The notes under the pieces: generated by a model
Database searches by the model: none
Seen by the model: only the letters and a program-made list of their open reading frames with translations
Told to the model about the DNA's origin: nothing
Origin: Anaerolineae bacterium
GTDB lineage: Bacteria > Chloroflexota > Anaerolineae > JAADDB01
Reading direction: 5' to 3'
DNA length: 13,105 nucleotides
Assembly (NCBI GenBank): GCA_015486895.1
Contig: WFQT01000456.1
Span: 1 to 13,105 of the forward strand
Shown here: positions 1 through 7,104 of the stretch, one piece after another
Position numbering within the stretch: position 1 is the first letter of the stretch
Layout of the letters: each line of letters starts with the position of its first letter
Program-made: the position numbers and the translations under genes

Positions 1-439
1 GCATGGCGGCGCGCGCCGCCTGGTCGACACGCTCATTCTCCGGGTGTCCGGCATGCCCCCTTACCCAATACCATTCTATCCGGTGGCGTCTTACTTCCGC
101 GGCTAATGCCTGCCACAGATCGCGGTTTTTGACCGGTTTCTTGCGGATTGTGCGCCAGCCATTCACTTGCCAGCGCGGAAGCCACTGTTCAATGCCTTGC
201 TGCAAATATTGGGAGTCGGTGTAAAAGGACACTTTGCAGGGGCCCTTCAAGGCGCGAAGCCCTTCCAGGGCGGCTCGCAGCTCCATGCGGTTGTTGGTGG
301 TCAGGCTGGCAGCGCCGCTGAGCAATTTTTCGTGGTCCCCATAACGGAGTAAAACTGCCCAGCCGCCGGGACCAGGATTGCCTCTACAAGCACCGTCGCT
401 AAAAAGCTCGACTGCCGGTAAACTGTCTTGGGATTGCAT
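1..439 (-). CDS. rnhA: Ribonuclease HI, 3' end cut by the window edge
   Basis: Cleaves the RNA strand of RNA-DNA hybrids (R-loops, Okazaki primers) in the cytoplasm. The reading frame from the ATG at 437-439 gives 146 residues and runs off the left edge; the usual length is about 150-155, so only a few residues are missing. All four family acidic positions are visible: Asp in FSDGACRGNPGPGGW (residues 13-27), Glu in NNRMELRAA, Asp in YTDSQYL, and Asp in the late ENERVDQAA segment. The HAGHPENE loop before the last Asp carries the usual catalytic His. A GAGAGG ribosome site lies just upstream of the ATG. A second upstream ATG is out of frame. It is a separate unit from the large gene at 741, because a strong terminator lies between them. 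Identity is very secure; only the C-terminus is unseen. Confidence 0.96.
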   Translation of the reverse strand, partial: MQSQDSLPAVELFSDGACRGNPGPGGWAVLLRYGDHEKLLSGAASLTTNNRMELRAALEGLRALKGPCKVSFYTDSQYLQQGIEQWLPRWQVNGWRTIRKKPVKNRDLWQALAAEVRRHRIEWYWVRGHAGHPENERVDQAARAAM

Positions 440-474
440 GATTTTGCCTCTCTCATTGCGTCAATTTGGCCGCT

Positions 475-483
475 ATTATATCA
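475..483 (-). promoter_or_regulatory. Extended -10 promoter for rnhA
   Basis: On the minus strand this reads TGATATAAT, a perfect TATAAT hexamer with the TGn extension. It lies 36 bases upstream of the rnhA start codon. No good -35 hexamer sits at 16-18 bases, which is common for extended -10 promoters. Predicted from sequence only. Confidence 0.6.
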
Positions 484-510
484 CATCAATCCAAGTCATG
501 GTTTGCTAAC

Positions 511-524
511 AGTATCTAGATACT
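511..524. promoter_or_regulatory. Perfect 14-bp palindrome upstream of the rnhA promoter
   Basis: AGTATCTAGATACT is its own reverse complement. It lies about 30 bases upstream of the rnhA -10 hexamer, just beyond the -35 position, where an activator or a dimeric repressor could bind. No regulator is known from this sequence. A palindrome of this length could also occur by chance, so this is a weak call. Confidence 0.25.
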
Positions 525-666
525 AAAACTCGCACTTCCGGCTGAGACAACACGTCCCGTTCGGGCACCACAAGGAACAAAATTGAACATAGGACTCATA
601 TTTTCTAAGCAGTCGCCCATGATGTCATTCTGGATTACGACAATCCTCAGGCCCAGTCATGGCCGT

Positions 667-708
667 GAACAAGAAAGGTGCGACGCGCTTAGTAAGCACG
701 TCGCACCT
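667..708 (-). terminator. Intrinsic terminator of the large surface protein gene
   Basis: Arms AGGTGCGACG (676-685) and CGTCGCACCT (699-708) pair perfectly over 10 bp. The loop has a few more pairs (GCT/AGC). On the minus strand the stem is followed by TTTCTTGTT. It begins about 30 bases past the stop codon of the 741-5294 gene, where a rho-independent terminator is expected. It also separates that gene from rnhA. Confidence 0.85.
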
Positions 709-740
709 GATAGTTACAAATCTATTGCAATAGGGAACTA

Positions 741-3700
741 TTAGAAGTTATCCTCCCCGACCCAGACTGACTGGCCGCTGCGGTTGCCAATATACACTTT
801 GTTCGTGTTCGAGTTGACCGCAACAGCGAACGGATCGTTGCCGGTGGTAAACGTAGCAATAACCGTGTTGGTATTACCGTCGATAACGGCAACAGAATTA
901 GAAATGCTACTGGTGACGAAAACATGGTTGGTAGCGCTGTTTACAGCCAAGCCTCCGCCGCCATTGTAACCACTGGGATCAATGGCAATGAGACCCTGTC
1001 GCTGCAACCCATCCCACCTGGCTTTGATGACAGCTACCTGAGCATAGTTGGCTCCCCCGACAACGTAGAGCTGTTTCGTCTGCTGGTTAAAAGCTAAGCT
1101 GTACGGTGAGCCGGATGAGAACGGACGGAACATCTGACTGTGAATGACTTGGTGCGCTGACAGGTCAATGGTAGTAATGATGCCAGAATCCCGCGTACCC
1201 ACGTAAAGACGGTTGAGTGCCGGGTTAACAGCTAACCCCCACGGTCCACCGCCATCGGAACCAATAATGTGTGTGATTCTATCGGTAGTGCTGTCAATCT
1301 GGTAAATGTGGTCTTCGCCATGGGCTACAACGTATACCTGGTTAGTCAACGGTTGAACCGCCAGCCAGGAGGGTTCCCTTCCGACGTTGATAGTCGCTTT
1401 CAACGTGTTGGAACCACCATCAATAACGGCTACTTTGTTAGCCGCGAAGCATGCCACGTAGACTTTATTGTTGTTGTCGTTTACGGCGACACCAAATGGC
1501 TCTCTACAGACCGGGATGGCGGCTATACCCTGGTCATTGCGTCCGTTGAAAACGTACAGAGTGTTGTTGTCTCGACTAGCTACATAAACCCGATTCAGAC
1601 GCTTATTAATTGCAATACCTTTGACATGGTCAAAACCGCCGGTAATGAGGTAGGGCAGTGTAGCACTGTTCGACACTGTTGTTGCGGTAGGCGTTGGCGC
1701 CATAGTCGGGTAAGGACTAGACGTCGGCGTCGGTGTCGGCGTCGCCTGTCGATTCTTGAAGCGCACCCGCGTGCAGTCCGGGCCGGAGTAGACAGGGGCG
1801 TCAAACTGCGGCACTGTTACCGGTACCCATCCCTCCTGCATCTCTTCGTACAGCACCCAGCGCCCCGGTGTCAGGTTTTCGAAACGGAAGTAGCCGGTAC
1901 CATCGGTGGTCGTTGTTAACAGTGGCGTGTTAGCACCCAACGGGTGGGCGTGGATGCGCCAGCCGGGAAGACCCACATGCAAGGCGTCGATCTTGTAGCC
2001 ATCGATGCAACCCCCCGGTTGTGGCGTCGGCGTAGCACGCGGAGGCTCAACGATGGGCACGTGAACTTTATACTGGCCAGGCCCAGCCTCTAATTTAACT
2101 TCATATGTGGAACAGTGTCCCTGTGCTGTGTAATCCCTCACCATAAAATAATAGCGGCCAGTACTAGGCGCCGTCCAGACAATCTGGGATGCAAGGCCAG
2201 AACTGAGCGCCGTCCCGCCAAACTTTGACGAGAAGTTAGTCACACTGGCCGCATCGTCATTCAGGACTAAAAGTGTTGTGCCATCGGTATCGTACAGTTC
2301 TAATACCGTGTCAGTTGGCGGCACTAAGTTGAACGTAGTGATCGTGTACGTCGTGCCGGCCTGGGCCGGGAAGTAGTGCCAGTCTTGATCGGCAAAAACA
2401 TCGAAATTATGGAAAGCAGGCGAGCCATCCAGAGGGATCGGCTTAGCATCTTCCCAGCGGTTGTCTTCTTCATAGCCATCAACTAAAGTACATGCTGTTA
2501 TTTGAGGTTGCGCTGCCACCTTGACTGTGTAGTTTGTATAGCAGCCGACAGCATCGGGAGTCTTGGGCCGAATACGCAAGTAGTAAATGCGCCTATGCTG
2601 GGGGATAAAGGTAATGGAGGTATCGCCGCTGGCAACCACGTTGGAAGTCGTTGAGTCGATGAGCTCCATAGTCACATTGCTGGCGCTGCCCACGTTCTGG
2701 GCGGTGATCACATATTGTTGGGCAACCACTCCTTCGAACTTCACCCAATCCTCATCACCGACCTGATGTAAGGTGTGGTCCTGCGGCGGCTCATTGATGA
2801 AGATCAAGTTAGCCGCACTCATGGTATTGTCGACTTCGTAGCTATCCGGTGGCTCAATGCACACACCTGCTGTCGGCGTCGGTGTCGGCAAAGGTGATGA
2901 TGTCGTAGGTGTCGGCGTCGGCGTATCTGTAGGTATGCTCGTTGCTGTTGGCGTGAGTGTCGGTGTCCACGTTGGTGTCGGCGTCGGTGTAATTGTGGGC
3001 GTTGGGGTTGGCGTGAGTGTCGGTGTCCACGTTGGTGTTGGCGTTAGGACGCCCGTTGGCGTTGGTGTCGGTGTCGGTGTAATTGTGGGCGTTGGGGTTG
3101 GCGTTCCGGTGGTCTCTGTCGCCAAGCCGAAATTCTGATCGGTAATTTGATGACATGCATCCGCTGGCATCGTCACGTACAGTGGGTTTGGCGAGGTTGA
3201 CACCCACCCCGCCGGAACGCTGATAGTAATTTGGTAATCACCCGGTGATAAGCCGACAAAGGCATAGGTGCCGTTGTTATACGTGACTGTTTGGGCGTTA
3301 ACCGGCCCTTGGAGGGTGACCAAGACACCACCGATGCCAATTTCGCCACTATCAAGGGCCCCGTTACGATTTGCGTCTTCATAGACTGTACCACTAATTC
3401 CGCGGTAACAGGGCGTTGGTGTCGGGGTTCCTGTTGACGCTCGTGTTGGGGTCCATGTTGGTGTGCTTGCAGACGTTGGTGTCGGTGTTGGTGTCAGCGT
3501 TGCTGTGGGAGTGTTTGTAAATGTCGGCGTTGGCGTCGGCGTTGCCGTTGGCGCTACAATAATCACTTGTGCCGAGCTGTCCGGAGCCGATACCGGGTCG
3601 CCGTTTTGATCAACTGCATCGTGGACGGAAGCGGTGTTGACAGCGGGATTGCACGGCTGGGCAGCGGTGAAATTTACCGTGACTTCAACGCTGTTAGAGG

Positions 3701-5294
3701 GTGCCAATGGGCCTAAGTTGTTCCAATCCAGTTGCCCGGCGACTACAGAATCGGGCGTTGGGTTGGCCGACACGTAAGTGAGGCATGTCGAATTATACGT
3801 ATCCCGCAAAGGCAAAGTGGTAATTGTCGTGTTACCACTGTTTTCTAATAGTATTCGAAAGACAACGGGATCCCCAACAGTTGCTACTCCCCCTACCGGG
3901 GTCTGGAGAGATTTTGTCAAATTCAGACCGGGAGAGTTAATCACCAGTGCTGTATCATCATCACTAACGTCTGGCGCTTGGTCTCCTTCGTCATCTTGGG
4001 CGCCACTAATCGTGGCTGTGTTGGTCACATGGTTGGGCGCTGAGGCGTTAGCCGCGACGAAACTGATGGTGACTGTGGCCGAATTCCCAGGTGTCAGATT
4101 TCCAATTGCACTGGTCAGGTCATTCCAAACTATCGTTCCCCCGCCACTGCTGTCAGGCGTCGGCGAAGCACTCACGTAGGTCAAATAGGTGCCATCATAA
4201 GCATCTGTTAAGGGGAGGGTCACTAATGTCTCGTTGCCGGTGTTAGTAATGATTAGCGTATAAGTTACGGTCTCCCCGACCACGGCCGTGCCGTCTGTAG
4301 GTTGGGTGAGGGTTTTCTGGATTGCGACGCGGGGACAGGCGGCATCCATTTGGGCCATTTCACCCACCCAGTTTAGTTGAGGTGTGTTGGGCGTTGCTGA
4401 GCGCACCTGGAATGCCAGCCAGGTTGCCCCGGCCGGCACCGCCGTGGTCACCGAGACATTGTCCCACACGGCGCCATTATTCGATCCTAAAGCATCCGAA
4501 GTCAATAGGGTGCCTGTGTCGTAAATATCTTTGTCGCCGCTATACGAGAACGTTGGCGGGGTTCCGCTTCCTGTTTGTACCCAGAACTCAGTATCATCAC
4601 CTGATTGCACGCCGCCTGCTAACGTCGTCAAGGTAATGACTCGTGAAATGTCAGCGTCGTCAAAGGTGTACACGATGGGCAGTGTGCCGGCACCGCTGGA
4701 GGGGCCATTGTCGCCTTCGGCCAAGTCCTGTCCACTGGCAAAGGCAGCATATTGCGGCCATGAGCCGGCAGGCTTGCTGTATCGTACCACCAAGGAAGTG
4801 CCATAAAGGGCAACGTCGAATCCTTCTAAGCCAGAGAGCGTGTAAGTATGCGTCCCCTGGTGTACATAAGAAGTCACGTCCACGCGGTAGGTATAGTCAA
4901 AATGAACGCTAGGACTGTCCCACAGGCTAGGACCATAAGTATCCGCGGGCCCGGCGGAAATGGCGTGAGAAGTACTATCCTCGCTGAAGGTGACATTTGG
5001 GTCGCCGCCGTTTTGATTAGTATCATCCGAGCCGCTCCAGTACAAATAGGCTTTCAGAGGCGTGCCAGGGATGGTGAGTTGGAATGTACCCGTGCCGGTT
5101 GCTGTTCCTGCACCACCACTGACCATCCCTACTGGCTGTTGGCTGTCGGTACAGGTCGTGATGGCATCATGAACTTGTAATGGCACATCTGGTTCACCGG
5201 CAAAGGCAACGTTTTGGGTAATTAGGAGTAAGCTGATAAACAGGAAAGCAGATAATAACATCCAGACAGGCCATCGTGAGTGTCGTACGTACAT
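741..5294 (-). CDS. Giant secreted modular protein: beta-sandwich domains, Thr-Pro linkers, YVTN beta-propeller
   Basis: 1517 residues. A signal peptide (about 1-33) has a basic start, a hydrophobic core and a likely cut after AFA. Residues 34-320 form a beta-rich domain I cannot name. Two DUF11-like repeats follow (about 322-452 and 455-580), then a Thr-Pro linker, an SdrD/Cna-B-like domain (631-723, SGTVYEDANRNGALDSGE), a long Thr-Pro linker (730-808), two pre-peptidase C-terminal (PPC)-like domains (815-928, 935-1070), a second Cna-B-like domain (1097-1181), a short linker (1184-1205) and seven YVTN/NHL-type repeats (1213-1517) that would close a seven-bladed propeller. No LPXTG motif, C-terminal membrane helix or catalytic domain is visible, so it is probably extracellular or loosely surface-bound, with an adhesive or scaffold role (inference). 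The ATG follows a perfect AGGAGG site (5301-5308). It is monocistronic, with a terminator at 667-708. Domain names are by pattern, not by search. Confidence 0.93.
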   Translation of the reverse strand: MYVRHSRWPVWMLLSAFLFISLLLITQNVAFAGEPDVPLQVHDAITTCTDSQQPVGMVSGGAGTATGTGTFQLTIPGTPLKAYLYWSGSDDTNQNGGDPNVTFSEDSTSHAISAGPADTYGPSLWDSPSVHFDYTYRVDVTSYVHQGTHTYTLSGLEGFDVALYGTSLVVRYSKPAGSWPQYAAFASGQDLAEGDNGPSSGAGTLPIVYTFDDADISRVITLTTLAGGVQSGDDTEFWVQTGSGTPPTFSYSGDKDIYDTGTLLTSDALGSNNGAVWDNVSVTTAVPAGATWLAFQVRSATPNTPQLNWVGEMAQMDAACPRVAIQKTLTQPTDGTAVVGETVTYTLIITNTGNETLVTLPLTDAYDGTYLTYVSASPTPDSSGGGTIVWNDLTSAIGNLTPGNSATVTISFVAANASAPNHVTNTATISGAQDDEGDQAPDVSDDDTALVINSPGLNLTKSLQTPVGGVATVGDPVVFRILLENSGNTTITTLPLRDTYNSTCLTYVSANPTPDSVVAGQLDWNNLGPLAPSNSVEVTVNFTAAQPCNPAVNTASVHDAVDQNGDPVSAPDSSAQVIIVAPTATPTPTPTFTNTPTATLTPTPTPTSASTPTWTPTRASTGTPTPTPCYRGISGTVYEDANRNGALDSGEIGIGGVLVTLQGPVNAQTVTYNNGTYAFVGLSPGDYQITISVPAGWVSTSPNPLYVTMPADACHQITDQNFGLATETTGTPTPTPTITPTPTPTPTGVLTPTPTWTPTLTPTPTPTITPTPTPTWTPTLTPTATSIPTDTPTPTPTTSSPLPTPTPTAGVCIEPPDSYEVDNTMSAANLIFINEPPQDHTLHQVGDEDWVKFEGVVAQQYVITAQNVGSASNVTMELIDSTTSNVVASGDTSITFIPQHRRIYYLRIRPKTPDAVGCYTNYTVKVAAQPQITACTLVDGYEEDNRWEDAKPIPLDGSPAFHNFDVFADQDWHYFPAQAGTTYTITTFNLVPPTDTVLELYDTDGTTLLVLNDDAASVTNFSSKFGGTALSSGLASQIVWTAPSTGRYYFMVRDYTAQGHCSTYEVKLEAGPGQYKVHVPIVEPPRATPTPQPGGCIDGYKIDALHVGLPGWRIHAHPLGANTPLLTTTTDGTGYFRFENLTPGRWVLYEEMQEGWVPVTVPQFDAPVYSGPDCTRVRFKNRQATPTPTPTSSPYPTMAPTPTATTVSNSATLPYLITGGFDHVKGIAINKRLNRVYVASRDNNTLYVFNGRNDQGIAAIPVCREPFGVAVNDNNNKVYVACFAANKVAVIDGGSNTLKATINVGREPSWLAVQPLTNQVYVVAHGEDHIYQIDSTTDRITHIIGSDGGGPWGLAVNPALNRLYVGTRDSGIITTIDLSAHQVIHSQMFRPFSSGSPYSLAFNQQTKQLYVVGGANYAQVAVIKARWDGLQRQGLIAIDPSGYNGGGGLAVNSATNHVFVTSSISNSVAVIDGNTNTVIATFTTGNDPFAVAVNSNTNKVYIGNRSGQSVWVGEDNF
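1680..1745 (-). repeat. Third Thr-Pro linker (low-complexity coding repeat)
   Basis: Codes residues 1184-1205 of the large protein, a Thr-Pro-Ser stretch separating the second Cna-B-like domain from the propeller. In DNA it is a degenerate GTCGGC/GTTGGC six-base repeat read from the opposite strand. Confidence 0.8.
2871..3107 (-). repeat. Main Thr-Pro linker with 60- and 90-base internal duplications
   Basis: Codes residues 730-808, TPTPTPT units interrupted by I, W and L. Beyond the six-base period, the block at 2948-2978 recurs exactly at 3008-3038 (60 bases apart). The block 2975-3014 recurs with a single mismatch at 3065-3104 (90 bases apart). All duplications are multiples of three, so the frame is kept. 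This marks recent unit duplication inside the linker. Confidence 0.88.
3411..3554 (-). repeat. First Thr-Pro linker (low-complexity coding repeat)
   Basis: Codes residues 581-628 between the second DUF11-like domain and the first Cna-B-like domain. It is a degenerate Thr-Pro repeat with Ala, Ser, Trp and Asn substitutions. It is less regular than the linker at 2871-3107, so probably older. Confidence 0.8.
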
Positions 5295-5344
5295 GATTTT
5301 CTCCTCCTATATATGGAGTGTGAAGTCTCATTCACCGAGAGAGT

Positions 5345-5366
5345 TAGCAGTGTCACTTAACTGCTA
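5345..5366. promoter_or_regulatory. Dyad in the 5' region of the large surface protein gene
   Basis: TAGCAGT (5345-5351) and ACTGCTA (5360-5366) are exact inverted arms around an 8-base spacer, about 50-70 bases upstream of the start codon. It could be an operator or a leader hairpin. I could not assign a convincing -10/-35 pair around it. The rest of 5295-5545 holds nothing I can name. Confidence 0.3.
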
Positions 5367-5544
5367 CAGGACACAAAACCCCGTAATCGTCACGACGACT
5401 TTACCGATAAGAAGTTACGGCCGGAAATGTCATAATGATGGTGAAAAATAGAGAGGACAGGCTTGTGATTCGGAGATGCCAATTGCCCGCGGTGAAAGTC
5501 GACGGTGTCACAAGGGCCTGTGCACAGTGCCAGAAAATGAATCA

Positions 5545-5637
5545 TAGACTACACGGATTACGCAGATTAGATAAACAAAAATCCGTGTGATCAGCGGTTG
5601 GCTTTTATGGTTCTGGCTCGGCCAGGTCAGAAATACA
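5545..5637. repeat. Intergenic repeat family A, copy 1
   Basis: Inverted arms ACACGGAT (5551-5558) and ATCCGTGT (5581-5588) enclose a 22-base AT-rich loop. They are followed by a tail containing GGTTCTGGCTCGGCCAGGTC, itself with a small hairpin (CTGGC/GCCAG, 5613-5625). The tail resembles that of the copy at 6791-7037 and, more weakly, the one at 11641-11790. It lies just downstream of the threonine synthase stop codon and may help end that transcript, although no clear T-run follows. Confidence 0.6.
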
Positions 5638-5648
5638 ACAGCCGAGAC

Positions 5649-6758
5649 CTATGGCATTTCTGGTTTTTTCAGGCCGTTACCTGTCAACGGTATGACAATC
5701 GTGTCATTGGGGGCCACACGATCCTGGAGGAGCGCCAGGGCTGCCAATGGCGCGGCGCTGGTAGGTTCCACGAATAGACCGTTATGCGCTAATTGCCGGC
5801 GGGCGGCGATAATCTCCTCTTCCCGCACGGCAATAGCATCGCCACTGCTTTTCCGCAGCGCCTGCAAAATTCGGCGACCGCGCACTGGTTGGGTGATAGC
5901 CATGCCGTCGGCGATAGTCATGCCTGGTGGGACGGCTTCTACATCCTCTGCACCGGCGTGAAATGCCTTGACCACGGGAGAAACTTTCTCCGCTTGTACG
6001 GCTACTAATCGCGGCAAGCGTCGAATGTGTCCTGCCGCTCGAAGCCGCTCGAAGCCGCCATATAGCCCTAAGAAGAGTGTTCCCTGGCCAACCGGCGTCA
6101 AGATCCAATCCGGTGTGCGCCCGCCTAATTGTTCCCATATCTCAAATGCTGCTGTTTGCTGACCCACCAGGTTGATGGGCACCCAGGCATGGCTGGCATA
6201 GAAAAGCCCACCCTCTGCCAGGCGCAAAGCGGCTTTTGTTGCCTCGGGGCGTGGCCCCGGCACTGTAATTAAATCGGCGCCGAAATTGCTAATCTGCGCT
6301 TTCTTCTCAGCCGGGGCATAGTCGGGCGTGCAGATGTGTGCCTTCATCCCCGCCATAGCGCCGTAAGCGGCCATGGAAGCACCTGCGTTACCAGAAGAAT
6401 CATCCACGAATTCCCGAATATTCCCTATCGCTAAGCGGTTGACCACCAGAGCAACACCTCGATCCTTGAAAGATCCGGTGGGCAAGAGAAACTCCAGCTT
6501 GAAGTGTAAATTAGGGCTAAACGCCGGCAGGGAAATTAGAGGTGTCCAACCTTCCCCTAACGTTAAAGGCTGATATGCCGTAGGCAGGGGGAAGAACTTC
6601 CGATAACGCCACAAGCCGGGCTCTTTCGGCTCAATCTTCGCGGCATCAAAAGGGGGAAGGCCTCGCCACTCTAACGGACCGCCACAGTGAGGGCAGCGCC
6701 ATAACACATTCTCGGGGGAGAAAGTCTCTCCGCAGAGGGAGCAAACGAGCTGCTGCAT
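5649..6758 (-). CDS. thrC: Threonine synthase-like PLP enzyme
   Basis: Family reaction: O-phosphohomoserine plus water gives threonine plus phosphate, in the cytoplasm, with pyridoxal phosphate. The 369-residue product has an N-terminal rubredoxin-like knuckle (Cys6, Cys9, Cys22, Cys25), as in archaeal- and plant-type threonine synthases. The PLP lysine is Lys98 in LLPTGSFKDRG. The phosphate loop is SSGNAGA (121-127), with late segments EPTSAAPLAA and TGNGLK (359-364). I chose the ATG at 6756-6758 because AGGAGG (6767-6772) sits 8 bases upstream. A GTG seven codons earlier would overlap that site. No hom, thrB or other threonine gene is adjacent, and the gene is flanked by intergenic repeats on both sides. 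A related fold-type II PLP lyase cannot be excluded, but the knuckle plus TGNGLK favours threonine synthase. Confidence 0.85.
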   Translation of the reverse strand: MQQLVCSLCGETFSPENVLWRCPHCGGPLEWRGLPPFDAAKIEPKEPGLWRYRKFFPLPTAYQPLTLGEGWTPLISLPAFSPNLHFKLEFLLPTGSFKDRGVALVVNRLAIGNIREFVDDSSGNAGASMAAYGAMAGMKAHICTPDYAPAEKKAQISNFGADLITVPGPRPEATKAALRLAEGGLFYASHAWVPINLVGQQTAAFEIWEQLGGRTPDWILTPVGQGTLFLGLYGGFERLRAAGHIRRLPRLVAVQAEKVSPVVKAFHAGAEDVEAVPPGMTIADGMAITQPVRGRRILQALRKSSGDAIAVREEEIIAARRQLAHNGLFVEPTSAAPLAALALLQDRVAPNDTIVIPLTGNGLKKPEMP

Positions 6759-6766
6759 GTTAATAA

Positions 6767-6772
6767 CCTCCT
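6767..6772 (-). promoter_or_regulatory. Ribosome binding site that fixes the thrC start
   Basis: A perfect AGGAGG on the minus strand, 8 bases before the ATG at 6758. It lies inside the short extension that an upstream GTG start would translate, so it argues against that start. Confidence 0.8.
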
Positions 6773-6790
6773 GGGGCACATGACTTCGAA

Positions 6791-7037
6791 AATAGGACGC
6801 TGATGATGCAGATGAACGCTGATTTCTTGCAACGTCTGCAAAGCCTGCCTTCGCAGGCTAAATCCAGTCGCCGGAGGGCAACTTCGCAGATGTTGCCCGC
6901 AGTTTCCAACTGCCGGGCCTCCGTTAGATCAGCGCAATCAGCGTTCTCATTTTCATCGTTATGCTGTGAGCAACCGCTCATGGCGACTGTGAAAATCTGT
7001 GGTTCCCTTTCTTGGTTCCGGCTCGACCAGGTTAGGG
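6791..7037. repeat. Intergenic repeat family A, copy 2, with nested hairpins
   Basis: The whole gap between thrC and fhs is a composite palindrome. Outer arms AACGCTGATT (6815-6824) and AATCAGCGTT (6936-6945) are exact. Inside lie three hairpins in a row: AGCCTGC/GCAGGCT (6842-6859), GGGCAAC/GTTGCCC (6876-6898) and GCAGTT/AACTGC with GC-rich flanks (about 6895-6918). Outside the arms, further GATGA-rich sequence is loosely complementary. The right tail (about 7005-7036) contains GGTTCCGGCTCGACCAGGTT, close to the tail of copy 1. There is no coding signal on either strand. Confidence 0.7.
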
Positions 7038-7039
7038 GA

Positions 7040-7086
7040 ATGTAAAAGAGCCGGGGTGACTGTCACCAGTCAGCAGCAGTCACCCC
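7040..7086 (-). terminator. Intrinsic terminator of fhs
   Basis: Arms GGGGTGACT (7053-7061) and AGTCACCCC (7078-7086) pair over 9 bp around a 16-base loop. On the minus strand the stem is followed by GGCTCTTTTAC. It starts about 20 bases past the fhs stop codon. A competing inner hairpin, TGACTG/CAGTCA (7057-7072), is also possible. Confidence 0.8.
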
Positions 7087-7104
7087 AGATTGGTGCACTC
7101 TGTG

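Noticed and set aside
1269..1919. 216-codon open frame on the plus strand inside the large surface protein gene
   Set aside because: It is antisense to the propeller region. The late Arg-rich part only mirrors the Thr-Pro repeat and it has no start signal.
2855..3110. CRISPR-like regular repeats
   Set aside because: The repeats are in-frame Thr-Pro codons within a gene, with no unique spacers.
6759..6779. Seven-codon extension of threonine synthase from a GTG
   Set aside because: The extension contains the perfect ribosome site serving the ATG at 6758.
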